Assembly (NCBI RefSeq): GCF_014297285.1
Contig: NZ_JACOQI010000025.1
Coordinates: forward strand, 1 to 35,239
DNA: 35,239 bases
Source: Dysosmobacter segnis
Lineage (GTDB): Bacteria > Bacillota > Clostridia > Oscillospirales > Oscillospiraceae
Direction: 5' to 3'
Position numbers and translations under genes: made by a program. Shown one piece after another: positions 20,880 to 28,535 of the stretch. The stretch's first letter is position 1. Each line of letters begins with the position of its first letter. The notes beneath the pieces are model-generated. The model did no database searches and was not told the origin of the DNA. It was given only the letters and a program-made list of their open reading frames with translations.

Positions 20880-22751
20880 GTCGAGTAGACTAAGGACTCG
20901 CGCCCTTAGCCCCTCACAGATCCGGACGTGCGGCTTTCCCGCATCCGGCTCCTCACAGTAACATTCGTTTCAATATAGCGGGTAATAAACCTTTGGCTTT
21001 GCAAGAGGATAGTACTTTAGCATGCCAATGAAACCATTCCATGTATAGGTACGTCTGCATCCTCGCCTGTTCATCGCTTTGAAGAGAAACTGCTGTATCC
21101 GATGCAGGAATGCGCTTAGCTTATAAACGTTGAACGACACTCCATAGTATCTGTAGTAACCGACCAGCTTCACATTGAGTTGCTTCACTATGTCCTTCGC
21201 AGGTTGGTTCTTACTGTCGTAGAGCCATTCCTTGAATTCTCTTAGCTTCTTCTCAAATTTCTTTCGCGATGTTTTGACTTTAGGCCATGGGTAGCCTTTC
21301 CTGCTCTTTCCGTAGTAGAATGTGAACCCAAGAAATTCGAACGTCTCTGGCTTCCCAAGTCCTCTTGCCCTGCGGTTTTGCTCTGCATATCGCCCGAATT
21401 CTATCAGCCTACTCTTGCTTTCTTCCAGTTCGAGGTTGAACTTTGCCATGCGCTCTTTCAGAGCTGCATAGTAGTGTTCTGCATCCGATTTGTATTGAAA
21501 ACCTGCAACAAAATCATCAGCGTAGTTCACGAGAAAGCTCTCGCCTTTTGCCTCTTTCTGAATCACCAGTTTGAACCAAAGTGTCAATACGTTGTGCATA
21601 TATATGTTTGCCAGCATCGGGCTAATATTTCCACCCTGTATGGTTCCTTCATCCGTATCTTCATATTTCTCATCGACCATAACACCCGCTCTCAGATACT
21701 TTTGTACCAGCCACAGGATATTGGGGTCTTTGATATGCCATTTCAGGAATCTCATCATCCATTCATGGTCGATGTGGTCGAAGAAGCCTTTTATGTCGGC
21801 ATCCACGATGTAGTTTATCTTTCCGTGTGATACACGTTGATAAACTTCCTTGATTGCTTCATGGCATCCTCGCTTGGGTCTGAAACCGTACATGCAATTC
21901 AGAAACTTTGGCTCATATATTGCTTCCAGTATCTTCTTTACTGCCAACTGTACTATTTTATCCTCATAGGACACAATTCCCAGTGGCCGCAGCTTTCCGT
22001 TCGCTTTGGGAATGTATACCCGCCGTGTCGGAAGCGGCTTGTACGATTTGTTCCTCAATCGTTGTACAAGGTCTGCGATGTTGCTCTCAAAATGCTTTCC
22101 GTATTCTTCCTTGGTCACCTTGTCAATTCCTACTGCCTTCTTGCCGTCCAGTTCCCTGTGACATTGTTTCAGCAGTTCAGTATTTATGAGGTGATACAGG
22201 CTTGTGAATTCTGGTCTCTTTGTTGTCGCTGATATCTCCGCTATCCTCTCCAATTTTGTTCCCATCATTTCCCCCGTCCCTGAGTACGGATGATGTTTCC
22301 TCAGAGAGACCGTTACTGCGTAACCTCCTTCCCTCTGTCGGCATTACCCGACTTCAACAGTACTATGAAGTTATCCGACTGCCTGTCGCCCGTTTGACAC
22401 CCTCCATTTTCAGTTGGTATATCATACTCCTTTTCGAGAGGTGGCAGGCTCTCCCCAGTTGATGTGTATCCTTAATGTCAAGCATGATCGGCTCTCTGAC
22501 CCCGCAGCGCCATACAGTTCTCACCGTTACGACCTGTATGATGTTGCCTTCCGCACCAGTTAAGACGTCGGCCTGCTGGAATAACTAACTTTTCGAGGCT
22601 CAATCGCTTTTATCGACCCTGCTTGCTTGCTGTCTACGCTTGTCAGATACCATTACTGATGCCATCCCAAGACTCGCTAATATCTGGCTGGTTAGGCCTT
22701 GGATATACCGGATTTCCACCGGTTAGGCTACACACCCTTGGCTGGGCGCAC
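20880..22751 (-). mobile_element. Group II intron
   Basis: Read on the minus strand, the element starts GTGCGCCCAGC at 22751, a typical group II 5' end. It carries about 480 nt of structured RNA (domains I-IV), then the reverse transcriptase gene, and ends with domain V (pattern GAGCCGGATGCGGGAAAGCCGCAC, positions about 20915-20950, cited in part), a domain VI hairpin and CTACTCGAC at about 20880. Length is about 1.87 kb, so it appears complete. The exon junctions are AAATT|GTGCG and CGAC|TGTAA, inferred from consensus ends. It interrupts no recognisable gene, landing just after a small ORF. Confidence 0.85.
20970..22268 (-). CDS. ltrA: Group II intron reverse transcriptase/maturase
   Basis: A 432-residue intron-encoded protein. 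RT motifs are 'KAVGIDKVTKEEYGKHF', 'YKPLPTRRVYIPKANGKLRPLGI', 'YGFRPKRGCHEAI', 'YIVDADIKGFFDHIDH', 'GTIQGGNISPMLANIYMH' and the catalytic 'LVNYADDFV'. A maturase X domain follows ('LNVKLVGYYRYYGVSFN' to the end). No C-terminal HNH endonuclease is present, as in many bacterial lineages, so mobility would use replication-fork primers. The start at 22268 lies in intron domain IV. The frame is intact, so it is probably active in splicing. Confidence 0.93.
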   Translation of the reverse strand: MMGTKLERIAEISATTKRPEFTSLYHLINTELLKQCHRELDGKKAVGIDKVTKEEYGKHFESNIADLVQRLRNKSYKPLPTRRVYIPKANGKLRPLGIVSYEDKIVQLAVKKILEAIYEPKFLNCMYGFRPKRGCHEAIKEVYQRVSHGKINYIVDADIKGFFDHIDHEWMMRFLKWHIKDPNILWLVQKYLRAGVMVDEKYEDTDEGTIQGGNISPMLANIYMHNVLTLWFKLVIQKEAKGESFLVNYADDFVAGFQYKSDAEHYYAALKERMAKFNLELEESKSRLIEFGRYAEQNRRARGLGKPETFEFLGFTFYYGKSRKGYPWPKVKTSRKKFEKKLREFKEWLYDSKNQPAKDIVKQLNVKLVGYYRYYGVSFNVYKLSAFLHRIQQFLFKAMNRRGCRRTYTWNGFIGMLKYYPLAKPKVYYPLY

Positions 22752-22827
22752 AATTTGAATTTGTTAATTAGAATTACTCTCTAAGCAACAATTATCTTAA
22801 CATTCCCAAAAATACATTCCAGTAATG

Positions 22828-22965
22828 TTAATGCAAGGATATCGCAAGCCACAGGATATAAGCTGCTCCGATGTACTTCATCACTCCCATTACATTTGGA
22901 AGCAAAGAATTAACCCCATATACGAAAATTGCGCATAAGATTTGTACTACATTTTGGCCTCCTTC
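22828..22965 (-). pseudogene. C-terminal fragment of a LysE-family exporter
   Basis: The minus-strand frame reads 'GQNVVQILCAIFVYGVNSLLP' then 'GVMKYIGAAYILWLAISLH' and stops at 22828. The 'MKYIGAAYILWLA' pattern is typical of LysE/RhtB amino-acid exporters. About 45 residues remain of a normal 200, and upstream the frame runs into the terminator of the kinase gene. The identification is from one motif only. Confidence 0.45.
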
Positions 22966-22980
22966 TTTAGTTTTCAGGGT

Positions 22981-23017
22981 ATAAAAATAGCGGGCAACCT
23001 TTTTGTGGTCGCCCGCT
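22981..23017 (-). terminator. Terminator of the hybrid histidine kinase gene
   Basis: On the minus strand an 11-bp stem (AGCGGGCGACC with GGTTGCCCGCT, one G-T pair) is followed by ATTTTTAT, 34 nt after the kinase stop. Confidence 0.82.
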
Positions 23018-23050
23018 TTGGGGAAATATGTAGGTATTAATCCGCTGGAG

Positions 23051-25894
23051 TTACGGCCTGTTCAAGTTACGCTCAATAACTTTGGTTACTTCTTCCATGT
23101 TAAGAGGCTTGGAAACATGACCGTTCATGCCTGCGTCCTGAGATGCCTGAACGTCCTCCGAAAAAGCATTTGCCGACAATGCGATGATGGGAATCTCTTC
23201 TGCATCCGGGCGGTCAGCATACATTGCACGGATCGCCTTTGCCGCCTGATGTCCATCCATTTTAGGCATCATAATGTCCATCAGGATAATATCATAAGTG
23301 CCCGCCGGATACTCTGCGAACAGATCAACAACTTCCTGCCCATCTGCTGCACGCGTTACTGTCATTCCCAAATCTTCCAACAGCATCGTGGCAAGTTCGG
23401 CGTTCAGATCATTATCTTCTGCCAGAAGCACCTTGATCCCCTTCAGGTCATTGTGCTGTACAAGCGGCTTTGTTTTTTCGACTTTCTCAGCATTTGTCAG
23501 TTCCATGGGAATCTCTACGGTAAAGGTCGTACCGACGCCCTTCCGGCTGTCTACTGTGATCGTGCCGCCCATCAGTTCAATATACTTCTTTGAGATGGGC
23601 ATTCCCAGACCCGTGCCCTTATACTGTGTCCGTACGCCATTTTCTTCCTGCGCAAATTCGTCAAAGATTTTTTTCTGGAAATCTTCGCTCATACCGATGC
23701 CGGTATCTTTGATCCGATAGCAAATTACGATGTGCTGTGCATCGACTCCCGGACGGCCGCCTGCATCAAAACGGATGGTGCCGCCATCCTTGGTAAATTT
23801 CACGGCATTGTTCAGGATATTGACCAGAATTTCCCGGATACGGACGGGTTCCGTCATGACATAGGGATTTTGCAGCGGTTCACGATGCACTTCAAAGTTC
23901 AGTTCCCGGTTCAGAAGCATCCCCTTCACAATCTCGATCACACTGTCTGTAACTGCGGTGATATTCGTCGGAACAGGGGAAAACTCCACCTTTCCGCTCT
24001 CGATGCGACTCAGATCCAGCACATCATTCAGCAGGGACAGCAGATGATCCGAGCTTTCCTTAATCTTCTTCAGACAGTTGTGCATTTCCGGCACAGAATC
24101 CTGATGCAATGCAATATTTGTAAAGCCGATGATGGCGTTCATGGGGGTGCGGATGTCGTGGGTCATATTGGAAAGGAATGTGCTTTTGGCTTTGCTGGCT
24201 GCTTGCGCCTGCTCTGCAAGGACAGTCATTTCTTTCGCTTTCTGCTGGGCCGCAAGCTGTAATTTTCTGCGTGTTTGCAAGCGGTTCAAAATAACGATCA
24301 GCGTGACCGCCATCCACGAGATAAATACGATGATGGCGACAGCCGTGACCGGATGCAGACAGATCATATCTACAAGTGTCAGATTCGTTGCTTTATAAGT
24401 GGTGTACTGTGTTGCAAGGTCTTCAACAAGATTATCCGGCATTGCGTACATTGCTTTTGTCAGGATACCTGCCAGCGCATGGTTTTCCGTAGAGGAAACC
24501 ACCATGCGGTAACTGAATGTGGGTTGTTCCAGCAGCGTGTAGGTCATTGTACCTGTTGTGTCGCTGTTGATGAATGCCTGTGCCATGTAATAGTAGACAA
24601 AGGCTGCATCCGCTTTGCCATCGCGGACAGCTTCCATCATCTCCTGACGGGTACTGCACATCAGTTTTTCCGCACCGGGTGCCAGCACATCTTCGATTGA
24701 TGTGGACGCGGTCTGATTGACTGTGGTGACAACATTGATCTTCCCATCAAAGTCTCTCCGCGTCACTCTTGCCATTCGCATCGTGATATAGGGAGCGGTC
24801 AATCCCCATTCTTTGGTCTCTGCGTAATTATCCGTATCCAATCGTGCATCAATACTGATGTTTACCGCATCCTTATTGCTTTGATATGCGATATACTCAT
24901 CTCTGGTCGCAGGAACAAGAAACTCATACGAGAGTCCTGCATAGTCTGCTATCTTCCGAAAATAGTCCGGGAGAATGCCCTTTACTTCGCCATTTTCTGT
25001 ATAGGAATAGGGATACCGGGTCGGGTCGCACAGAACATGAAGGGGATTTTCCTTGGAATATTGGGCAATGATACGCTTTTCTTCTTCCGTGTACTCCAGA
25101 TTTTTGGTATCGGTAGTTTCGTAGTTTTTGTTATAGAGGGTCGTTTTCCAGCTGCCTTCGGCAGCGTTCATCTGATCAATCGCATAATTTATCTTATTCA
25201 GAAGTTCAGTGTTTCCTTTTTTGACGATCACATAAAAATCACTGCTGCCGAATTTTTCAAGGATGCGCTCATTGTTCATTTTGCGCAGGAAACTGGTGAC
25301 AATGGCATCAACCGTTCCATTCTGAAGTGCCTCTGCTATCTCCTCAGCCGAATCGAAATAGACCGATTTGTAAGTGAAGCCTTTGGTTCGTGCATACTCC
25401 GCAAATTCATCGTTCCGGGAGTTTCCGCGCAGGAGTGCAACACGCATCCCATCGTAGGTACTATACTTTCCCTCAACGATGGTGCTATTATCGCTGCGGA
25501 CAGTCAGGATACCATTGTTGGTTCCGATCGGACGGGAAAAATCAAATAATTCTTCGCGCTCAGGCGTTCTGCGGGCAGAAGTTACCATGTCGATCTCGCC
25601 GTCGATCAGCATCCGCTGCATTTCATCCCAGCTTTTGTCATAGCCGACGTATTCATAGTCTACATCCCAGTAGCGCGCCATCAAGCGGAGAAAATCGTAG
25701 CCATAACCGCTGCGGTTTCCGTCCTCGTCCATCATGTGATAGCCGTCCATTGCAAAAAAGCCAACCCTCACACGCTCATGCTGGCTTACTGTTTCTGCTG
25801 CGCTTGCCGAAAGAGGCAGCAATGCCGTCAGCAGAAGCATCGTCATTAGAATTGCCAGACCTCTGCAAGTTCTGGCTCGCTTTGTAACATTCAT
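23051..25894 (-). CDS. Hybrid sensor histidine kinase with two periplasmic solute-binding domains
   Basis: A 947-residue signalling protein. A signal peptide (ending ASAAE, about 1-33) is followed by two tandem SBP_bac_3 domains (about 40-265 and 285-510; 'VRVGFFAMDGYHMMDEDGNRSGYGYDFL', cited in part). One membrane helix follows ('HPVTAVAIIVFISWMAVTLIVIL', near 525-547, cited in part), then a short coiled coil. HisKA has 'NMTHDIRTP' with the phospho-accepting H579; the ATPase domain has 'ILVNILNNAVKFT', 'DTGIGM' and 'GTGLGMPISKKY'. The C-terminal receiver has 'ILMDIMMP' with D873 and K of 'VSKPL'. The ligand is probably an extracellular amino acid or similar small molecule. No separate regulator lies next to it. 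GGAGGGGG precedes the ATG. The leader carries a c-di-GMP-I riboswitch. Confidence 0.94.
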   Translation of the reverse strand: MNVTKRARTCRGLAILMTMLLLTALLPLSASAAETVSQHERVRVGFFAMDGYHMMDEDGNRSGYGYDFLRLMARYWDVDYEYVGYDKSWDEMQRMLIDGEIDMVTSARRTPEREELFDFSRPIGTNNGILTVRSDNSTIVEGKYSTYDGMRVALLRGNSRNDEFAEYARTKGFTYKSVYFDSAEEIAEALQNGTVDAIVTSFLRKMNNERILEKFGSSDFYVIVKKGNTELLNKINYAIDQMNAAEGSWKTTLYNKNYETTDTKNLEYTEEEKRIIAQYSKENPLHVLCDPTRYPYSYTENGEVKGILPDYFRKIADYAGLSYEFLVPATRDEYIAYQSNKDAVNISIDARLDTDNYAETKEWGLTAPYITMRMARVTRRDFDGKINVVTTVNQTASTSIEDVLAPGAEKLMCSTRQEMMEAVRDGKADAAFVYYYMAQAFINSDTTGTMTYTLLEQPTFSYRMVVSSTENHALAGILTKAMYAMPDNLVEDLATQYTTYKATNLTLVDMICLHPVTAVAIIVFISWMAVTLIVILNRLQTRRKLQLAAQQKAKEMTVLAEQAQAASKAKSTFLSNMTHDIRTPMNAIIGFTNIALHQDSVPEMHNCLKKIKESSDHLLSLLNDVLDLSRIESGKVEFSPVPTNITAVTDSVIEIVKGMLLNRELNFEVHREPLQNPYVMTEPVRIREILVNILNNAVKFTKDGGTIRFDAGGRPGVDAQHIVICYRIKDTGIGMSEDFQKKIFDEFAQEENGVRTQYKGTGLGMPISKKYIELMGGTITVDSRKGVGTTFTVEIPMELTNAEKVEKTKPLVQHNDLKGIKVLLAEDNDLNAELATMLLEDLGMTVTRAADGQEVVDLFAEYPAGTYDIILMDIMMPKMDGHQAAKAIRAMYADRPDAEEIPIIALSANAFSEDVQASQDAGMNGHVSKPLNMEEVTKVIERNLNRP

Positions 25895-25941
25895 AACATG
25901 CCCCCTCCATTTTTATAACTCTGCCGCTGGAAAATAAATAA

Positions 25942-25979
25942 ACGCTTTCAAGGCATGGCGAACCCATGACTGAAAGCGT
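25942..25979 (-). promoter_or_regulatory. Structured leader hairpin of the kinase mRNA
   Basis: On the minus strand ACGCTTTCA pairs with TGAAAGCGT, and an inner CATGG pairs with CCATG, separated by 2-3 nt internal loops, followed by a TTATTTATTTTC tail. It ends about 48 nt before the kinase start. It could be an attenuator or part of the riboswitch output. Confidence 0.5.
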
Positions 25980-26002
25980 CATCTGACTTCATAAAGCGAT
26001 AT

Positions 26003-26083
26003 TTGCGGACAGCAAAAAACGGCAGAGCATTATAGGTGCTCTGCTCTGCTGTCAGTATATCGCTGGGTATTCACCTTTGTCAA
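26003..26083 (-). promoter_or_regulatory. Internal promoter and 5' hairpin ahead of the kinase
   Basis: Perfect TTGACA (26078-26083), an 18-nt spacer and TATACT (26054-26059) form a promoter between the riboswitch and the kinase. The RNA from it would begin near 26047 with a GCAGAGCA/TGCTCTGC hairpin followed by CGTTTTTTG, a terminator-like shape. GACAGC/GCTGTC encloses that hairpin as an outer pairing. Confidence 0.6.
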
Positions 26084-26142
26084 CTCCTGTTTCTGGAAAA
26101 CCTGCAAATCTGCTGACGATAGTAAAACAGCAATTTCTTACT

Positions 26143-26204
26143 GGCAACTGGCTGACCCGGTGGGTCCCTATAGCTTTGCGTCGCCGACTTGCGCCGGGTT
26201 TGCC
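26143..26204 (-). ncRNA. c-di-GMP-I (GEMM-I) riboswitch aptamer
   Basis: The minus strand begins GGCAAACCC and ends GTTGCC, closing the basal stem. It includes the GNRA-capped first hairpin (CCGGC-GCAA-GTCGG) and the conserved junction GACGCAAAGC, followed by TATAGGG and the second hairpin arm GACCCACCGGGTC. These are hallmarks of GEMM-I aptamers, which bind cyclic di-GMP. A sigma-70 promoter lies 17 nt upstream, and the only gene downstream on this strand is the hybrid histidine kinase about 250 nt away. Confidence 0.85.
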
Positions 26205-26220
26205 TATGTATTTTTACAAA

Positions 26221-26249
26221 AGTTTACCATAGAAATAAATCCTTGCCAA
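26221..26249 (-). promoter_or_regulatory. Sigma-70 promoter of the riboswitch-kinase transcript
   Basis: TTGGCA (26244-26249), a 17-nt spacer and TAAACT (26221-26226) place the transcription start about 10 nt before the aptamer. Confidence 0.65.
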
Positions 26250-26366
26250 GACGTTTTTGAAAAAAAGGCGAAAAATGTTTTGAAACAGCAAACAGAGGGG
26301 AGTGATACACCATAATCACATAGTTGAGGAAAAGAGTATATGTACGCCGCCCGCAGGCGGCAAAAA

Positions 26367-26570
26367 TCAGTCCGGGGGAAATTCCAGCTCGGCAAACTCC
26401 GCATCGGTCAGCAGTTTCAACTTTTCGATGACCTGTTCGGACAACTCCCGCAGAGCGGTCTCGTCCGGCATCAGGTAGCACTGCATGAGCCGCAGTTCGT
26501 GGATAAGCCCCATCCGGGTGCCGGTGTTGTAGAGCATCATCAGCATGAGTTCTTCATGGTTAAAGTTCAT
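26367..26570 (-). CDS. Transposon-transfer assisting protein (TTRAP family)
   Basis: A 67-residue acidic protein beginning MNFNHEELMLMMLYNTG and ending 'LTDAEFAELEFPPD'. It resembles the TTRAP family of Firmicutes conjugative transposons: an N-terminal helix with 'EEL', a Met/Leu-rich stretch and a final 'tD-eFa-L-f' pattern. The start at 26570 overlaps the end of the YodL gene by 11 nt, the normal arrangement in ICEs. Role in transfer is not established biochemically. Here it is probably a leftover. Confidence 0.62.
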   Translation of the reverse strand: MNFNHEELMLMMLYNTGTRMGLIHELRLMQCYLMPDETALRELSEQVIEKLKLLTDAEFAELEFPPD

Positions 26571-27384
26571 GTTCAGCCCTCGCTTTCCGGCAGACGATGG
26601 GGTTGCACTCCGGGGCATCGCACTTCTCCTTGAGAGTTTGCAGAACAGAAGAGCGCTCCTGCTTTTTATCCAGAAACCCCGGCAGTTCCTTGAAGCCGAT
26701 GCTGTCCACATAATGCGCCGAGATTTTCCCATCCTGATTCAGCATGATCACATCGCTGACCGACAGGCTGTGCCCATGGTAATCCGTCGGGCAGGCGAAG
26801 TTGAATTTCTGGTACAGTTGTTCCAGCAGTTCTGCTTGCGGAACGCTGCGCTTTCCTTCCGGGAGATTGCCCCGGTACAGGATCTCGTAATTCTCAATGG
26901 ACGGAGCAAGGTTCTGCTTATTCAGATAGCGCATGGCGGCAAATCGGAGCGCAGGGTCTGCATCCTGATGCAGCTGCATGACCAGATAACAGTCGTGGCC
27001 GCTTTGCTGGAATTGCTTCATACGGTATGACTGTATCTCATTTCGGTCTGCAAGTTTCTGGGTAAACTCCTCTTGCGTGAGCGGGATGCAGTCCTTGTTC
27101 CGTAGGTTGTGGGTGTACATAATTTCGTCCCGCGCTTCTTCGATCATCAGTTCAGGTGCGTCAATTTTTCCGCGCTCCAACAGGCAGCAGTCGCCCTGAT
27201 AGGGTGCATACTCCCATGCGCCGCCGTTCGTTTGCACAGTGAGATAATAATCGTATTCCAGATTCCATGCTCGGCAGTTCTGCTGCGTCAGCGGCTCCGG
27301 CTCCACGATGGCATGGCTGCGTGCCATGCGCTCTGCAAATTCCGATTTGTACTTATTTCTTAAAAAGCTCAGAATGTGAACCAA
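26560..27384 (-). pseudogene. YodL/DUF4316-type ICE protein, 5' end lost
   Basis: About 270 residues are readable. The C-terminal YodL-like domain is clear: 'LRFAAMRYLNKQNLAPSIENYEILYRG', 'LEQLYQKFNFACPTDYHGHSLSVSDVIMLNQDG' and 'AHYVDSIGFKELPGF' (cited in parts). The preceding 'YYLTVQTNGGAWEYAPYQGDCCLLE' resembles DUF4316. The frame runs into the end of the YafQ toxin gene with only a TTG at 27384 inside that gene. The natural start was therefore probably removed when the toxin-antitoxin pair joined; translation from ATG 27327 is conceivable. It is followed by TTRAP, as in intact ICEs. Confidence 0.6.
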
Positions 27385-27634
27385 GGCGATAAAGCATCAA
27401 AACAAGAACATCTCCACAAATCTCATAAATAAGCAACCAGTCCGGTTCAATGTGGCACTCACGCGTGCCCTTATAGTTGCCTGTAAGGTCATGGTCTCTG
27501 TATTTGGCTTCCAGCGTACCGCCATTCGCCAGAATATCGATTACCTCAAACAGCTTATCAAGATTTTTGTTTTGCTTTTTGGCAAGCTTCAAATCCTTTT
27601 TAAACTGATTGGTAAACTGAATATCGTATTTCAT
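27353..27634 (-). CDS. yafQ: YafQ family mRNA interferase toxin
   Basis: A 93-residue RelE-superfamily toxin of the YafQ branch. 'YDIQFTNQFKKDLKLAKKQ' opens the protein, and the active-site region is 'HDLTGNYKGTRECHIEPDWLLIYEI' with the His and Asp of YafQ. It ends 'MLYRLGSHSELFKK', whose His and Phe are the usual catalytic pair, so it looks active. YafQ cuts mRNA on the ribosome. It overlaps the antitoxin by 4 nt. Its 3' end is fused to the YodL fragment. Confidence 0.88.
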   Translation of the reverse strand: MKYDIQFTNQFKKDLKLAKKQNKNLDKLFEVIDILANGGTLEAKYRDHDLTGNYKGTRECHIEPDWLLIYEICGDVLVLMLYRLGSHSELFKK

Positions 27635-27903
27635 ACGTCGAGAGCTGCCTTGAGCGCATCCATACTGGAATAACGCGAAGCAGAAGGATCTTTCATCATT
27701 TTTCGACCTTCCTCAATGGCAGCGGCTGTCGTATCATTCGGTACTTCCAGTTTTAATTCAAAAGGAATACCATGCTCACGGATAGCGGTTCTCAGGAACA
27801 TATTTACAGCAGTTGTCATATTCAGACCAAGCTCATTGAAGATTTCCTCCGCCTGATCCTTGATTGCCTTGTCTGTACGAATATTTAAATTAGTTGTTGC
27901 CAT
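27631..27903 (-). CDS. dinJ: RelB/DinJ family antitoxin
   Basis: A 90-residue antitoxin with the ribbon-helix-helix start 'TTNLNIRTDKAIKDQAEEIFNELGLNMTTAVNMFL' (cited in part), the best-known DinJ pattern, and a C-terminal toxin-binding tail 'SRYSSMDALKAALDV'. ATG 27903 is set by GGAGGTG 7 nt upstream; the earlier in-frame start lacks a site. The promoter at 27927-27955 has symmetric sequence over its -10, expected for autorepression by the complex. Confidence 0.9.
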   Translation of the reverse strand: MATTNLNIRTDKAIKDQAEEIFNELGLNMTTAVNMFLRTAIREHGIPFELKLEVPNDTTAAAIEEGRKMMKDPSASRYSSMDALKAALDV

Positions 27904-27921
27904 ACAGAACACCTCCATTCA

Positions 27922-27955
27922 AGTATAGTATACTCAAATATGTGTCTAATGTCAA
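27922..27955 (-). promoter_or_regulatory. Sigma-70 promoter and operator of dinJ-yafQ
   Basis: TTGACA (27950-27955), 17-nt spacer and TATACT (27927-27932) with a second overlapping TATACT (27922-27927). The sequence AGTATACTATACT is internally symmetric and likely the antitoxin binding site. Confidence 0.75.
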
Positions 27956-27988
27956 CACATTGTCATTATATAAGGCACATAAATTTCG

Positions 27989-28207
27989 CTAAAATGCATC
28001 AAAATCCATCTGCGTAGCGATCTGCGCATAACCTTTGTACTCATCATTGCTGCTTTCTGCGTACATATCGTTCACCATTCCGATTGTGAGTAAGTCAAGA
28101 TCCCGGATGGAGATGCCGAGCTGTACGCAGCGAAGCAGAAACAATGGTGTGGTCATCGGGCGGTCAGTTGCGTAAAGTTTTTTTAGACTCCACATCCGTC
28201 TGGACAT
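27989..28207 (-). CDS. Phage tail assembly chaperone, frameshift extension (T-type)
   Basis: A frame of 72 codons overlapping the end of the chaperone gene. Its core 'RPMTTPLFLLRCVQLGISIRDLDLLTIGMVNDMYAE' and 'ATQMDFDAF' end match the second reading frame of siphophage tail chaperone pairs, normally made only as a fusion by ribosomal frameshifting. The ATG at 28207 lies inside the overlap and has no ribosome binding site, supporting fusion rather than separate translation. The A7 run at 28178-28184 is the likely slip site (see findings). No tape-measure gene follows, so this is a prophage relic. Confidence 0.65.
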   Translation of the reverse strand: MSRRMWSLKKLYATDRPMTTPLFLLRCVQLGISIRDLDLLTIGMVNDMYAESSNDEYKGYAQIATQMDFDAF

Positions 28208-28529
28208 TCAGCCCCCACAGCTCGATAATCTTCGGAAGCACCTGGTAGATGGAGAAGGTGCTGAATTCATCAAGCCACTCCTCAGGGCTGTCCGGGATGG
28301 AAGGATCCGCATGTTTCGCCATGATGTAGGCGATGTTCTCGAACATCTCAAGAGAGAACATATCGAGGTGGGATGAACCTTCATCACCATTTCCGACTGC
28401 CTTTCCGAGCGCATCGAGATCCTTATAGATATCTCGATGGAACTTAATACGATAAATACGCGGAATGGCGGCAGATGCCTTGAATGGCACCTGCTTTCCG
28501 TCAATCTCAATCATCTTTGTCATACCCAT
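28164..28529 (-). CDS. Phage tail assembly chaperone (G-type)
   Basis: A 121-residue protein: 'MIEIDGKQVPFKASAAIPRIYRIKFHRDIYKDLDALGKAV' at the start (cited in part) and 'FENIAYIMAKHADPSIPDSPEEWLDEFSTFSIYQVLPKIIELW' later. This pattern is that of siphophage tail assembly chaperones located just before the tape-measure gene. Starts at 28529 or 28514 are possible; neither has a good ribosome binding site, and the upstream sequence belongs to an unrelated rightward gene fragment, so the natural 5' context is lost. With the overlapping frame it forms an isolated two-frame prophage remnant. Confidence 0.7.
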   Translation of the reverse strand: MGMTKMIEIDGKQVPFKASAAIPRIYRIKFHRDIYKDLDALGKAVGNGDEGSSHLDMFSLEMFENIAYIMAKHADPSIPDSPEEWLDEFSTFSIYQVLPKIIELWGLNVQTDVESKKTLRN

Positions 28530-28535
28530 ACGATA

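Noticed and set aside
20970..22268. Retron or diversity-generating reverse transcriptase
   Set aside because: A group II domain V, a GTGCG 5' end and maturase region X identify it as a group II intron protein.
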